From contig RPFO01000072.1 in NCBI GenBank assembly GCA_009746045.1, positions 3,359,237 through 3,423,236 of the forward strand: DNA of 64,000 bases, given 5' to 3'. The position numbers and the translations under genes were made by a program. The stretch comes from Mesostigma viride (Eukaryota; Streptophyta; Mesostigmatophyceae; Mesostigmatales; Mesostigmataceae). How positions within the stretch are numbered: the stretch's first letter is position 1; each line of letters starts with the position of its first letter. Below the pieces are notes generated by a model. The model was not told the origin of the DNA and did no database searches. It was given only the letters and a program-made list of their open reading frames with translations. Positions 22,301 to 31,926 of the stretch are shown here, piece by piece.

Positions 22301-24319
22301 CGTGGATGATTGGTCCAAAAGATTTTTAGTCATGGTTTCGACGTGTTCAACATCGTTCTGCAGGTCGGTGGTTGATGTGTTCCACTTCAATAGTCCGCTG
22401 CAAGTTGCTATTGTGATAGGTGACTTGATATGTCATGATTTGTCTTTGACATCCTGCTGCCGTGGGTCTCCATCCCTCGCTCGAGGATCTCTCATGGATG
22501 GTGCCCCTGCAACGCGGCGGCGTGTTGCCATCGCTTGCATTCTCGTCTTGCTGTTTATGTGTCTGTCTGCGTTCCCCACTGTCATCCACACCGGCAAGTG
22601 ACCTTGGAGAGAGTTGTTGGTCGTTGCTGCATGCCCGCTCGTAACCCATTCTGTTGTCCACTCCCTATCCCCCTCTCTTTACTGTGCCACTTTCATGAGT
22701 TTCGTCCGCTGCACCTCTCCTTCCCTCCCCTCGCCCCCACTAACTCTCACAGAAACCTTTTCCCCACCCTTTCCCTCCCCCACTTTGTTTCTCCCCTACT
22801 GCGCTCCCCCCCCCCCCTGTTCTCTTTGTCCTACTGCAGATGTTTGAGGACGGCCGGCTGACCGACTCTCAGGGCCGTGTGGTATCCTTCAAGAACTGTA
22901 TGATCGTGATGACATCCAACGTGGGCTCTTCCATCATTGCACGTGGCGGGGCGGGTGCGCGCATGGGCTTTTTGCTCGAGACCGGCGAGGGTGCCGAGAT
23001 GGCCGAGTACTCGCGCATGAAGGAGGCCGTCACCAACGAGCTCAAGACGTTCTTCAAGCCAGAGCTTCTCAACCGGCTGGACGAGGTAAGCATGCGCTCT
23101 GGGTAGACAGTTTTTCATGGATACCATGTTTGTGAAAGCTGAAGACGTTCTTCAAGCCAGAGCTTCTCAACCGGCTGGACGAGGGAACCACTTTGTTTGT
23201 GGCCGTTAGGTTTTTGCTATCCATGAGACAACCAGCTCGCTTGCGATATAGTTTTCCGTTGGTCATCTTTTGGATTCTAGAACCGGGCAAGCCCCCCCCC
23301 CCCCCCGCCTTAATATTATATTGAGACTCCTCATGTACCGCCGTGTTTTGTTGTTTGCAACCGTGTTCTGTTTCCGTTTGCTGTACCGGCCGCCAGATCC
23401 TCCATGTATCTGTTTTTTGTTGTTGTTGCGTTAAAGTTCCCGTCTTCCCATGTGGACCCTGCCATGTGCAGATCCTCCACTTATTCAACCGATATGATAG
23501 CCGTGGCATGCGCCAGATCTGTCATGTAACGCGTAGGGCCTCTAATGTTTCCCTGCTTGCGTTCTTTGATACGGATGTCCTTTTCTCCTCTCCTCTGACC
23601 TTGGCCGTGACCCCCGCCAGATCACCGTATTCCGCCAGCTCAGCAAGGACAACATCCGGTCCATCTTTGCCATCCTGATGCGCGACGTGACGCGGCTCAT
23701 GGCTGAGGCGGGGGTAACAATGGAGATGAGCGAGCGGCTGCGGGACCACGTGTGCGACAAGGGCTACGACAAGACGTACGGCGCGCGGCCACTGCGCCGC
23801 GCGATCACGGAGCTGATCGAGGACCCGCTCAGCGAGGCCATGCTGGCGCACGTCATCGAGGTGAGGGGGGTATGATATCAGTAGACTAGGTGGATATAAA
23901 TAGACTAACATGCTGGGTTGTATCCTTGATAAATAGACCCACATGCTGATAATGGGCTTCACATGGACATGCCTATCATGCTTATCATGGGCTGTGCACT
24001 GCAAACTATCAACAAGCACTGAAACCAGCCCCTTATTGCCTTGCAAAACTTTAGATGCATCGTCTGCCGTGCTTGCCTGTTCGTCGGGTTTTGATCCTAG
24101 TTCTGATCCTGATTTTTGGTCTTTTGCCTGTCTGTCGTTGTCCCCCCTTCCCCCCCTTCCCAGGACGGCGACACGGCGGTGATGGATGTGACGGAGGATG
24201 GCCGTGTGACCGTTTACAACAAGAACAGCCCCGCCAACAACGCGGCCCCAAACCGGCGCATGTCCTCGCCGCCCACCAAGGCGCCCGTGCCGGAGAGCGT
24301 TCGGGCGTTCTATGATTGA
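16337..24319 (+). CDS. clpC: ClpC-type Hsp100 AAA+ chaperone, plastid-targeted, nine exons
   Basis: Exons: 16,337-16,645, 17,512-17,912, 18,416-18,555, 19,097-19,227, 19,702-19,794, 20,723-22,291, 22,840-23,085, 23,621-23,860 and 24,164-24,319 (1,094 aa). All junctions are GT-AG and all phases agree. Residues 1-95 are Ser/Ala/Arg-rich like a plastid transit peptide. Next come the double ClpN repeat (VFERFTERAI..., ...[11 protein letters not shown]), D1 with Walker [10 protein letters not shown] and Walker B VILVIDE, a UVR-like middle helix in a long low-complexity insert, and D2 with Walker [10 protein letters not shown], Walker B IVLLDE and pore loop GSPPGYVG. The ClpP-docking loop has MGF where IGF/LGF is usual, so it should feed ClpP in the stroma. 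Oddity: the D1 pore loop is AKERGELE where KYRGEFE is expected, losing the substrate-gripping Tyr. In-frame ATG at 16,316 would add seven residues. Confidence 0.93.
17985..18006 (+). repeat. Copy of exon 2 end and donor inside clpC intron 2
   Basis: AAGTTCTGGACAGGTGAGGG here nearly repeats AAGTCCTGGACAGGTGAGGG, the end of exon 2 plus its splice donor at 17,900-17,919, 85 bp upstream. The potential second donor is intact. Confidence 0.8.
18294..18361 (+). repeat. 34-bp tandem duplication in clpC intron 2
   Basis: Two exact adjacent copies of a 34-bp unit beginning TCTCCTGGTATCTATGATAA. Confidence 0.95.
19319..19340 (+). repeat. Degenerate copy of exon 4 end in clpC intron 4
   Basis: GGAACAACCGGATGGGTGTC resembles AGAACAACCCGGTAGGTGAC at the exon 4 donor (19,218-19,237), about 100 bp upstream. 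Confidence 0.5.
22340..22372 (+). repeat. Copy of exon 6 end in clpC intron 6
   Basis: GACGTGTTCAACATCGTTCT then GCAGGTCGGTGG repeats the exon 6 end and donor at 22,268-22,300 with about four mismatches, 72 bp downstream of the original. Confidence 0.8.
23138..23185 (+). repeat. Near-exact copy of exon 7 end in clpC intron 7
   Basis: About 46 of 48 bases match 23,038-23,085, the last 48 bases of exon 7 (GAAGACGTTCTTCAAGCCAG and onward to GGACGAGG). The copy is followed by GAACC instead of GTAAGC, so its donor is lost. Confidence 0.9.
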
Positions 24320-25424
24320 AATTTGACTGTCTGACGCCATCGCTTGCCGTAGGATGTCAGATGCGATGTGTTGGGACGTGTGGTATTGCGGGGAGTTTGG
24401 CTGTTGCTGGCTTTCGGCCATAAGCTCCATGCGCCCTGGTTGCCTTGTCCCTGAATGTGTGCCTGGCCTGGCTGTCGTTGCCAGCTTCCCATGAAAGGAG
24501 GGTCGGTTACAGATGTTGCCTCTGTCATAGGTTTTTACCCAGGCAAAATGGAGTCCACCAAGACTCTGTTCCATGTACTCTTACGTTCTATTGGTCCTTG
24601 CCCGTTTTTGTTGTGTTTTGTAGGGGTTTGTCGCAGGGAAACCTTGCCTTGGTGGCAGGAAGTACCTGTCATCGGCTTGATCTGGAAAAGTTCCATCCTT
24701 GGATGGGGTCCAGGACAGTTTACTGAGAAAAGTGAGATGATGTATGCGTTGGCGCCTTGAAGCTGCCTGCCCGGAGCCATCCAGATCGACAGTTAGTATG
24801 TAGGAAATACGTGTAGATGGGGTCGTTGATTACACCTTGCTCCTTGCCCTGCGCTGCCTTGTGGCGAGTGTTCACTGTGCTGGAGCAGATTTTGATCATG
24901 TAGATGTATATGCACGCAATGCCTGCTGCAACCAAGTGCATTCAGGGCGATGCGTTCAAGAATGTTGGCGATGTGTGTAGATATATACTGTCTGTTGTAA
25001 GTTGTCGAGGCGCGAGTTCAATCAAAGTGAGACAACTATTCCATCAATGTAAATACAGAAGCTTTTTTTGCCTTAGCCACCTGCAGCTGCTTCAACTGTT
25101 GTCTAGATCTCCTAGCAGCTCACTAAAACCGGCCTTCTAAAGGCGGCCCAGCAAACGCCAAATGCCGCACGGGTCCCGGAAATTCCGGGCTTACTAATGG
25201 CAGACATGGGGCCGGGCCCTATGCCCCTGAGTGATGTATCCGGGAGTAAGACAACTGGATTGATATCGATGCAGGACATTAGCTGGCTTGGCATGAGGTA
25301 GCTAGTAGATGCCCACAAGCCTCCTAGGCAGGGAAGGCACATCTCACCGTCCAGCCGTGTGTACCAATGCGCAATCGATCTTGCCCGAATCGGGGCCCTG
25401 CCCCCTTTATGATTACGCTAGGCC
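24320..25424. other. clpC 3' UTR and intergenic DNA
   Basis: After the clpC stop no convincing frame appears. TGTAA words at about 24,997 and 25,049 could serve as green-algal-type polyadenylation signals. 25,140-25,424 is probably older transposon DNA: it leads into the 12-bp target duplication of the next LINE. Confidence 0.45.
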
Positions 25425-27263
25425 ATTACGAGTCACTGAGAGTACCTGTCGGCCCTGGGCGCCCGGGCGGACGTCGACGAGCTGGACAAGGGTGCCCCCA
25501 ACGCCGCCATTTTCGCGGGCTTTGCGGCCCGTGCCCCGTTGCTGGCCATGCCCCGCCGCCGCCCCGGCCCGCTCTACCGCCAGGACCCCAAGGTCTTGGC
25601 CGCCCGGCACCGCCTCAAGCGTAACCGGGACCCGCTGCAGAAACCAGTGCTCAAGGCCGCCCTCGTGGAGGCCTACGAGCATGCTCAGGACGCGGAGGCG
25701 GCCCAGTGCATCGCGGATGCCAAGGCCTGCCAGGCTCGCAACCAGGGCAAGGACATGTGGTACCACCTCGACCGGCTCGGCGGCCGGCGGCAACGCACCC
25801 CGGTGGAGCACACGGGGGACGGCACGGCGCCGGTCAGCCTTGACCGCTGGTTGGCCCACAATGTTTCCTTGACCGGTGGGGCTCGCGCCCCCCCCCCGCC
25901 GCTTCACCCCGAGACGGCCGCCCGCCTCGGGGTCGCCGGACCCCCGCCGCCGCCAGCGCCCCCCTCCTCGGCCGCGGACTACCAAGTCCCCGCCTTGCAG
26001 GAGGGCTGCCTTGCCACTGACGACGTCGTCCCCCCCTTCACTTTGAAGGAATTGGACGGCGCCCTTGCTCGCCTGCGGTACGATGCGGCGGTCGGTGCCG
26101 ACCACCTTTCTGCTGAGCTGCTGAAGACCCCTGATCCGGCGGTTCGGGATCTTCTGCTGGCGTTCTGCAACCGTGTCCTGCTCTCTGACGAGCCTCCGCC
26201 TGCTGAGTGGCAGACGGCCATCCGCGTCATGCTGTACAAGAAGGGCTCTGCTGCTGACCCCGGTAACTACCGGGGTGTCTGCCTCCAGAGCGCCGCGCTG
26301 GAGGTCTTCATGCGCATGATGCTGCACAGGCTCCGCGCCGCGCTGCGGGACCCACACCTGGGTGAGTCTCAGATGGGTTTCCGTCGTGGTCGTAACACTG
26401 TCATGGCTGTGTTTGTCGCGCGCCGGTTGATGGAGGAGGTGCGTCGCCTTCCCCCTGACAGTTTGCCGCTGGTCTTCATTTTTGTTGACTATATCAAGGC
26501 CTTTGACACGGTTCTCTGGGAGGCTCTTTGGGCCATCCTAGCTCTGGATCGGGTACCACCTGCGTTTATTGCTGCCATTCGCCGACTGTATGAGGGCTCA
26601 CAGGCCGTAGTGCGGACTGCGGAAGGCACCACCCCACCATTCCCCCTTCACCACGGGGTGTGGCAAGGTTGTGTCCTGTCCCCATACCTGTTCATTATTG
26701 TCGTGGACACGTCATGCGCCGGGCACGTGCGCGCTTTACTGCTCTTAAGGGGTTCGAGCCAGGCTTGGACATCCTTAACGTGAAAGAGCACGGCGGGGTT
26801 AGACCTGGTTACCGCCTTGCCGACCTGATTTATGCGGATGACACCACCCTCATCGAGAGCCCCGAGCACATTCAGACCTGGCTGGACTGTCTGGGCCTGG
26901 AGGCGCGGGCGGTGGGGTTGGAGATTAGTGTCAAAACTGAGGCGATGGTGATTGGGGCCTCCAGTACACCATCGCTGCCGCGCCTGCTCGACGGGACGGA
27001 GGTCCCGTTCCGCGACCGCTTCAAGCTGTTGGGGAGTTGGCTTCCTGACACTACCGACGATGTGGACACACGCATCAGCCTTGCCCGGGCCAAGCTCCGT
27101 TCGCTCAAAACCTACTGGCGCTCGAAGGGCCTGCCGGAGCACCGCAAGCGCATGCTCTTCAAGGTCCTCGTCCTCACGGTGCTCACGTATGGCGCCGAGG
27201 CGTGGACCATTCCACCCAAACTGGCAGCTAGGCTAGACGGCACAGTTTACAGGATGCTCCGAC

Positions 27264-28058
27264 AGGTCCTTAATTTATTAACACGTGCTCCCGTTGGGGA
27301 GTCACGGAGCACTGAAGTGCTTTTAATCCCTGTGTGTGCACTACAGGAGAAAGGGCAGAGACCCCCAGTCTCCTTCATGCCAAAGGCATGCCACAGCTGC
27401 AATCGGGCGCGCTAGCTAAAAGGACAGGCTAACGATCTGGCAAACTGTGGGTGCAATAAGACCCATGTAAGCGGGGCATAACAAGTATAGCGTGGGCAAG
27501 TAATCTGACCATAGCACGGGCGTAGCATGGCTGTACTAGGACTAGGCTAGCTAAGGCTATGGCTGGTTGTGTACCGTGCGTTGGCGGCACGTGACTAGGT
27601 ATGTTGGCACAGCTAGGCGAACATTCTAGGCATGGCTGCCTTAGCGGCAGTGACTCCAATGGTTACAATTGCTAGGGCTATTGCTATTCTAGCCCGCTGG
27701 GGGCGTCCACATCTTGTGGTTGATCATCAGCCGGTCCCCGCCCCTCCAGTACACCTTGGGCTTCTGGGGGTCCTGCTTATGGCGGAGGTATTCCGGCCAC
27801 AGGTCGCGTCGCTGCTGTTGCTGAGCGGGGGTCAGGTCGTCATCCAGCGTCCAGGTGAGGTCGTGCAACCTCTTGCGACGAGAGAGGAACCGCTGCTTAT
27901 CCTCAGGGGAGGGGAAGGTGAGCAGGACTGGTGGGGGAGCCGCCTTGTCCCGTGAGTGGGGAAGGCGGTGGCACCCACGCAGTTCTACCTCACCTACCAT
28001 GCAGGCCCATGAGGGTAAGAAGCTGGTTCTTGAGCTCGTCAGCAAGAGAGGTCCTTAA
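27264..28058 (-). mobile_element. ORF1-only (half-LINE) element inserted in the RT gene
   Basis: The target duplication AGGTCCTTAA lies at 27,264-27,273 and 28,049-28,058. The body, read on the minus strand from 28,048 to 27,274, holds the 3' half of an ORF1-like frame, a 3' UTR of the dispersed family seen at 1-265 and 49,300-49,560, a stem-loop (GGAGCAC pairing with GTGCTCC at 27,284-27,312) and a short TTAATAAA tail. It encodes no RT or endonuclease. Removing it and one target copy restores continuity of the surrounding RT reading. Confidence 0.92.
27689..28045 (-). pseudogene. ORF1 C-terminal domain fragment
   Basis: This minus-strand frame reads PPVLLTFPSPEDKQRFLSRR and then WTLDDDLTPAQQQQRRDLWP, ending with a stop at 27,689. 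The pattern (strand, acidic DDLTP turn, QQ-RR helix, then a short basic strand) matches the C-terminal nucleic-acid-binding domain of L1-type ORF1 proteins. Related copies with the same DDDLT..QQ..R core are at 29,490, 32,640, 34,530 and 40,740. The start is lost by 5' truncation of the element at 28,048. Confidence 0.75.
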
Positions 28059-28588
28059 CGTAGGGTTTTCCGAGCGTCCGTCATCAGAGTCTTTGTATCA
28101 TTGGCATGCCTCCGGTATTTCGGACGAGATTAGGCAGCGTAGGATAGCATTTGTAGGACACCTTGCTCGCACCAGCCCGGCAGGTCGACACCGCCCTTGT
28201 TAGCCTGGCCGGCCCCCAGCGGCTTGGCCAGCCAGGGCGACACATTCTGACCTGGCCTGGCCCCGAGGGCATTCCCAAAAGGGTAGGGAAACCTGTCACG
28301 AACTACATCCAGATGTTGCTGGACGACCTAGTGGTCCCAGCCTGCAGTTTGAGCACCGCATCCACTCTCTCTCCCGTCTTTGGACTGCCATGCAGGACAA
28401 GACGCGGTGGAAGAAGATTGTCAAGGCGCACACGCCCGACCCTGTGGGCAAGCCCCCTCCCCCCAAGCGGAGGAGGCGTTTTGATGAGTAGTGTAGTTAG
28501 GATTTTCTAGATAGCTTAGAGTTAGGATAGTTCGATCACGCGGCTTCCTCCACCCCATCCATCATGGAATATGTGCTACATCAGTGAT

Positions 28589-28631
28589 CTCCCCACGGAG
28601 GCATGTTATAATTTAATTTTAATTTTTTTTA
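28589..28631 (+). repeat. 3' stem-loop and AT tail of the LINE
   Basis: CTCC-CCAC-GGAG hairpin followed by GCATGTTATAATTTAATTTT and an A/T run to the target duplication. It resembles the CTCCCCACGGAG plus TTAA tail at 39,364-39,398. Confidence 0.8.
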
Positions 28632-28643
28632 ATTACGAGTCAC

Positions 28644-29690
28644 GAGGTAGCCATAGCTGACGGCGGCGCCCATAACTTTCACGTTTGAGCACTGAATTCG
28701 GCTGTGAAGATCACAATCGCTTCGTCTGTCTAAGACGCACATGCTGATATAATTTTCCGAAGCTATTACGCAATATATGACGAGCAAACCCTCCTCGACG
28801 CAACGCAGCCTGGCGGCTGCGCTAGGCCATGAAAATACGTCTGCAGCTCTGGCTGCAGCTTCGCCCTCAAGTCCGGCAGGCAGCGGTGACACTAGTCGCG
28901 CACTGGTGGTCGCCCCGCACCCTCCCGGGCTTCATTCCTCGCCTTCAGCCTCGCCTGAGCCCAAACACAGCCGCCCAACCGAACCTAGCTGGTCTGAGTA
29001 CGACTTTGACGTTGACCGCCCTTGAGCGCTTGCATGACACCGCAGGCCTCACCGCCCAGGCGGTGAAGGAAATCGCTGCCCAGCCGGCATCTGCATGCTG
29101 GCCCGGCCCGTGATGCTCCCTGGAGCCACCTGGGCGGACTTGCACAGCACCTCCACCACCTCCACCATCGCGGCACAGCTCAAGCAACAAGCACTCGACC
29201 TTCGCGAGGAGGCCAACATCACCCAGCGCAGCCACAATGTCATCGTCAAGCACTTCGACCAGCCGGCAGGTGAGACCTCGACGACTCTTCTCAGGGCATT
29301 TAAGCGCGACATTCTTGCCCCCATGCAACTCAAGTGCTGGTGAGCTGCATGCGGATGGCGGCTGTCCGCCTCCCCCGGGCGCGGGGTAAGGCTGGCCCAG
29401 CACCCGTGCTCCTCACCTTTAAGTACATGGCGGACAAGCTGTCGTTCCTTTAATGCCGCAAGAAGCTCTCGAGGACTGGCAGCTTCATGCTGGATGACGA
29501 CTTGACCCTGGCCCAGCAACAGCGGCAACGCGAGCTACATGGCCGACCTACCTTCAGCTCCGGCAGAGCGCAGGGGGGAAGCCGGTATACTAGCTGGAGG
29601 GGGGCGGTCATCCACGTTGACCACAAGCCCTGGCAGGCCCCTCGATCCTCAGCCACCTCAGACTAGGGAATATATACTAGTAGTGTAGAT
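28644..29690 (+). pseudogene. Degenerate ORF1-only element
   Basis: A 5' leader (28,650-28,776) resembles that upstream of the ORF1 at 13,680-13,850. An ATG at 28,777 then opens an ORF1-like frame (SRPTEPSWSEYDFD, residues about 65-78). It changes frame near 29,020 (LTAQAVKEIAAQPA) and 29,110 (LKQQALDLREEANITQRS), and a stop follows at 29,341. The C-terminal core LDDDLTLAQQQ lies near 29,490 in yet another frame with an in-frame TAA near 29,451. The element ends around CTAGGGAATATATA (29,665), losing its 3' stem-loop. The copy is old: at least four disruptions. Confidence 0.7.
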
Positions 29691-29862
29691 TAGTCAGGCT
29701 TAGCCCACGCGCATGTGCGCCCATAATAGCAAAATATGGTGTTGTTCTTTCTCAGTTACATCGTTTTTCCCGTCTTTGTTCTTATCGTGTTGATTTCATC
29801 ACGACTCTTGTTGAACTCTTGCAGCGTTTATTGGTCAAAGACTATGACCGAGCCATTATGCT
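29691..29862. other. Short flank left of the hAT element
   Basis: A frame running through 29,819-29,870 continues across the target duplication into 31,233-31,324 once the hAT insert is ignored. No domain is recognised in it. Confidence 0.35.
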
Positions 29863-31232
29863 CCGTCAAGCAGTGATGCGCCATACGCCGTATTATACGC
29901 CGTATTTAGCGTATTATGCGCGATACGCAAGCGGCGCGTACGAAAATGGGGTACTTTTATACGCAACGCGTATTTTTGCGCATTTTTGCGTATTTTCGCG
30001 TATTTTTTGGCATATTTTTGGCTTACGAGGTGGGTGCATTTGCTTGCCTAGACTGCGGCGCGCCGACCTGTAGTAGGAACAAATAATTGCGTGATGAGCT
30101 AGCTAGTGTATAGTGCACTAAAGCTAAAAGCGCGTTCATTGTGACTTGTGAAGGCGGGAAGGTGAAGGCGGGAAGGCTGAAGATTCATCATCAAGAAGGT
30201 GATAAGCAACAGTGTATTTGGAATAAACGTACACCTACCTATTTATCTGGATCAAGAAGGTGATAAGGTGTGCCAGCAACGTCGTGGTCGTCTGGCACCT
30301 ATATCGTAGCATATCGACATCCAGGCATGGCTGACACGAATGAGTCAATGGAACACGATGATGATGTGCGGCCCGATGAAGAAGAGGCCACATCCGAAAC
30401 TGTCTGGACATACATTAGCAAAGAACGCATCCTCAAGAATGGGCAGCAGACAAATAACTACTACATGGATGATGGAGTACTCCGTTACAGGCTGCTGGTC
30501 GAGCAGGCGGAGAAGGAAAGCAATACCAGGAAGAGGAAGGCGACTAGTGACGCCAAGAAGCAGGCTGATGTGCGGGCGGCACTTAAAGACAGGCTTGCAG
30601 ACGTTCTAGAAATCGACGCCTTTAACTGGGTGTTCGCTCATGCCAGCAACACCTCGGGGCGCGCTGCTGGGGCGGCTGGGCCAAGCGGATCATCAAAGGG
30701 CCAATCCACCGACGGTAATTTGCCCGCACCTTATGGGCTCAGCAAAGAGCAGCTGGACGAGGAGCTGTGCGAGGCATTCATTTGCGCCTTTCAATGCCAT
30801 CGACGCCCTTCAATGTCATCGACACCTCGGGGCAATGTATAGTGCATGCATATCTTGAGTTCTACAAATTTACTATCCTTTCCAGTGAGTTGTGCATTGA
30901 TACTGGTGTTGATACTTAGTTGCATGTTGTCTCGATTTTGAAGAGAAACTATCAAGTTAGACCGTTAGAAACTATGCTTGTATTTAGGTAGTGATGGCAA
31001 TGCCAAGGTCATGCTATATATGTCATGTATAGCCAAAAGGTATGGCAAAAACACCAGCAGACCATGCTTGGTTGCTCAGAATGTTGAAAACCCCTCAAAA
31101 CCATGCCAAAAAAGGGGTTTTCAACAGTTAGCGTACGATTAGCGTATAATACATTATACACCGCGTATTATACATTATACACCTGGGGCCGCGTACGACG
31201 CGTATCGCGTATGGCCCATCACTGCCGTCAAG
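29863..31232 (+). mobile_element. Non-autonomous hAT transposon
   Basis: The 8-bp duplication CCGTCAAG occurs at 29,863-29,870 and 31,225-31,232. Immediately inside are imperfect terminal inverted repeats, CAGTGATGCGCCATACGC at 29,871 and CAGTGATGGGCCATACGC on the opposite strand ending at 31,224 (17 of 18 match). Subterminal zones (29,880-30,010 and 31,128-31,215) are crowded with GCGTAT/ATACGC words in both orientations, as expected of hAT transposase binding sites. CAGTG-type ends with an 8-bp duplication define hAT. The 1,354-bp body has no transposase, only the frame at 30,327-30,842, so it needs a helper. Confidence 0.93.
30327..30842 (+). CDS. Unrecognised 171-aa protein inside the hAT element
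   Basis: ATG at 30,327 opens an intact frame to TAG at 30,842. The N-terminus is acidic (MEHDDDVRPDEEEA). The middle is a charged helical stretch (VEQAEKESNTRKRKATSDAK, about residues 64-83), and a Gly/Ser-rich linker follows at about 115-132. No zinc-finger BED motif, RNase H-like DDE residues or hAT dimerisation domain is visible. It could be the 5' remnant of a longer transposase gene after internal deletion, or captured sequence. The frame is undisrupted, unlike most nearby transposon frames. Confidence 0.5.
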   Translation: MADTNESMEHDDDVRPDEEEATSETVWTYISKERILKNGQQTNNYYMDDGVLRYRLLVEQAEKESNTRKRKATSDAKKQADVRAALKDRLADVLEIDAFNWVFAHASNTSGRAAGAAGPSGSSKGQSTDGNLPAPYGLSKEQLDEELCEAFICAFQCHRRPSMSSTPRGNV

Positions 31233-31926
31233 TCCGATGTTTTTGCAACGTCACCCACATCTGTTCGGTGCTGCCCCTCGGCACAAGCTCTACAAACAGG
31301 TCGTGGACCGGCTGGATCGCATAGTATCTCCGCACATCTGAACCCTGTGATGCCAGATCTCCTTTGCGGCCGTTCCGAGCTTGGCACTGGATTCGTTGTC
31401 CACATCGTCGCGTCGCTGCCGCAACACGATGTTTTCTGGCATCCGCGGGCTTCTGGTTCCCGCCGCACATTTGAAAGTGCTGTCCTCCGGCTTTTTGCCT
31501 TTGCACCGTGTGCAGTTCTTGGACGTTTGGAATCATGGCATGGCTAACGTGATGACTGACTAGCTACCTTTTCAGTGGTTTTCCATTTGCGGGTATCTCC
31601 TTGTAAATGGTGGGAGAGCGATCGCAGCAATGGTGCTCACCACTAGATGTCCACTCCCGGCCAGTTAGGCTCGAATTAAACACACGCCCTGATCAAGCAT
31701 GCTGTTTCCGGCCCCACCGTCTAGGTCATCTAGTCGCTCTACACGTAAGCCAGCCATAATTTCAATGCACAAGGATACACATTTCCATCACCATTCATCT
31801 TCATCATCCTGAACGACTCGAACACGCGGACAAGATAACGGCAGGCTCGAGCTACCATGGTCCGGATTCTCCCAATTTCTGGCCTGCGCTGGTTGTCTCC
31901 TTGATAATGGCCCCCATGGATGATGC
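31233..31926. other. Unassigned DNA right of the hAT element
   Basis: No supported gene. A 47-bp segment at about 31,856-31,902 matches, inverted, part of clpC intron 2 (about 18,047-18,098). A 97-codon minus-strand frame ends here at the hAT border and has no recognised family. Confidence 0.45.

Larger units (their letters stand above)
25440..28491 (+). pseudogene. LINE reverse transcriptase, frameshifted and interrupted
   Basis: A frame opening at 25,440 runs to about 26,704 and carries RT motif A (FVDYIKAFDTV) and motif B (GVWQGCVLSPYLF). A 1-nt frameshift near 26,705 moves the frame. The continuation holds the catalytic motif C (LIYADDTTLIE) and a thumb region to RQVLN at 27,273. The insertion at 27,274-28,048 with its duplicated target follows. 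After it the same protein resumes (VGFSERP, then RRIAFVGHLARTS) with two further frame changes before TAG at 28,491, where the C-terminus is basic (KRRRRFDE). The catalytic Asp residues are kept, but the frame breaks and the missing 5' part make it dead. An upstream Pro/Ala-rich linker (residues about 140-180) is part of the same frame. Confidence 0.88.
25425..28643 (+). mobile_element. 5'-truncated LINE copy with nested ORF1-only element
   Basis: ATTACGAGTCAC flanks the copy at 25,425-25,436 and 28,632-28,643 (12-bp target duplication). The body is 25,437-28,631: the part of ORF2 from before the RT to its stop (28,489-28,491), a 3' UTR, the stem-loop CTCCCCACGGAG (28,589-28,600) and a TTAATTT-rich tail. 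ORF1 and the endonuclease are missing, the usual 5' truncation of target-primed reverse transcription. A 775-bp minus-strand element sits inside at 27,274-28,048. The two insertions are ordered in time: LINE first, ORF1-only element second. Confidence 0.92.

Noticed and set aside
26660-27415. A separate 251-codon gene
   Set aside because: It is the frameshifted continuation of the LINE RT; its last ~45 codons come from the inserted ORF1-only element's 3' end.
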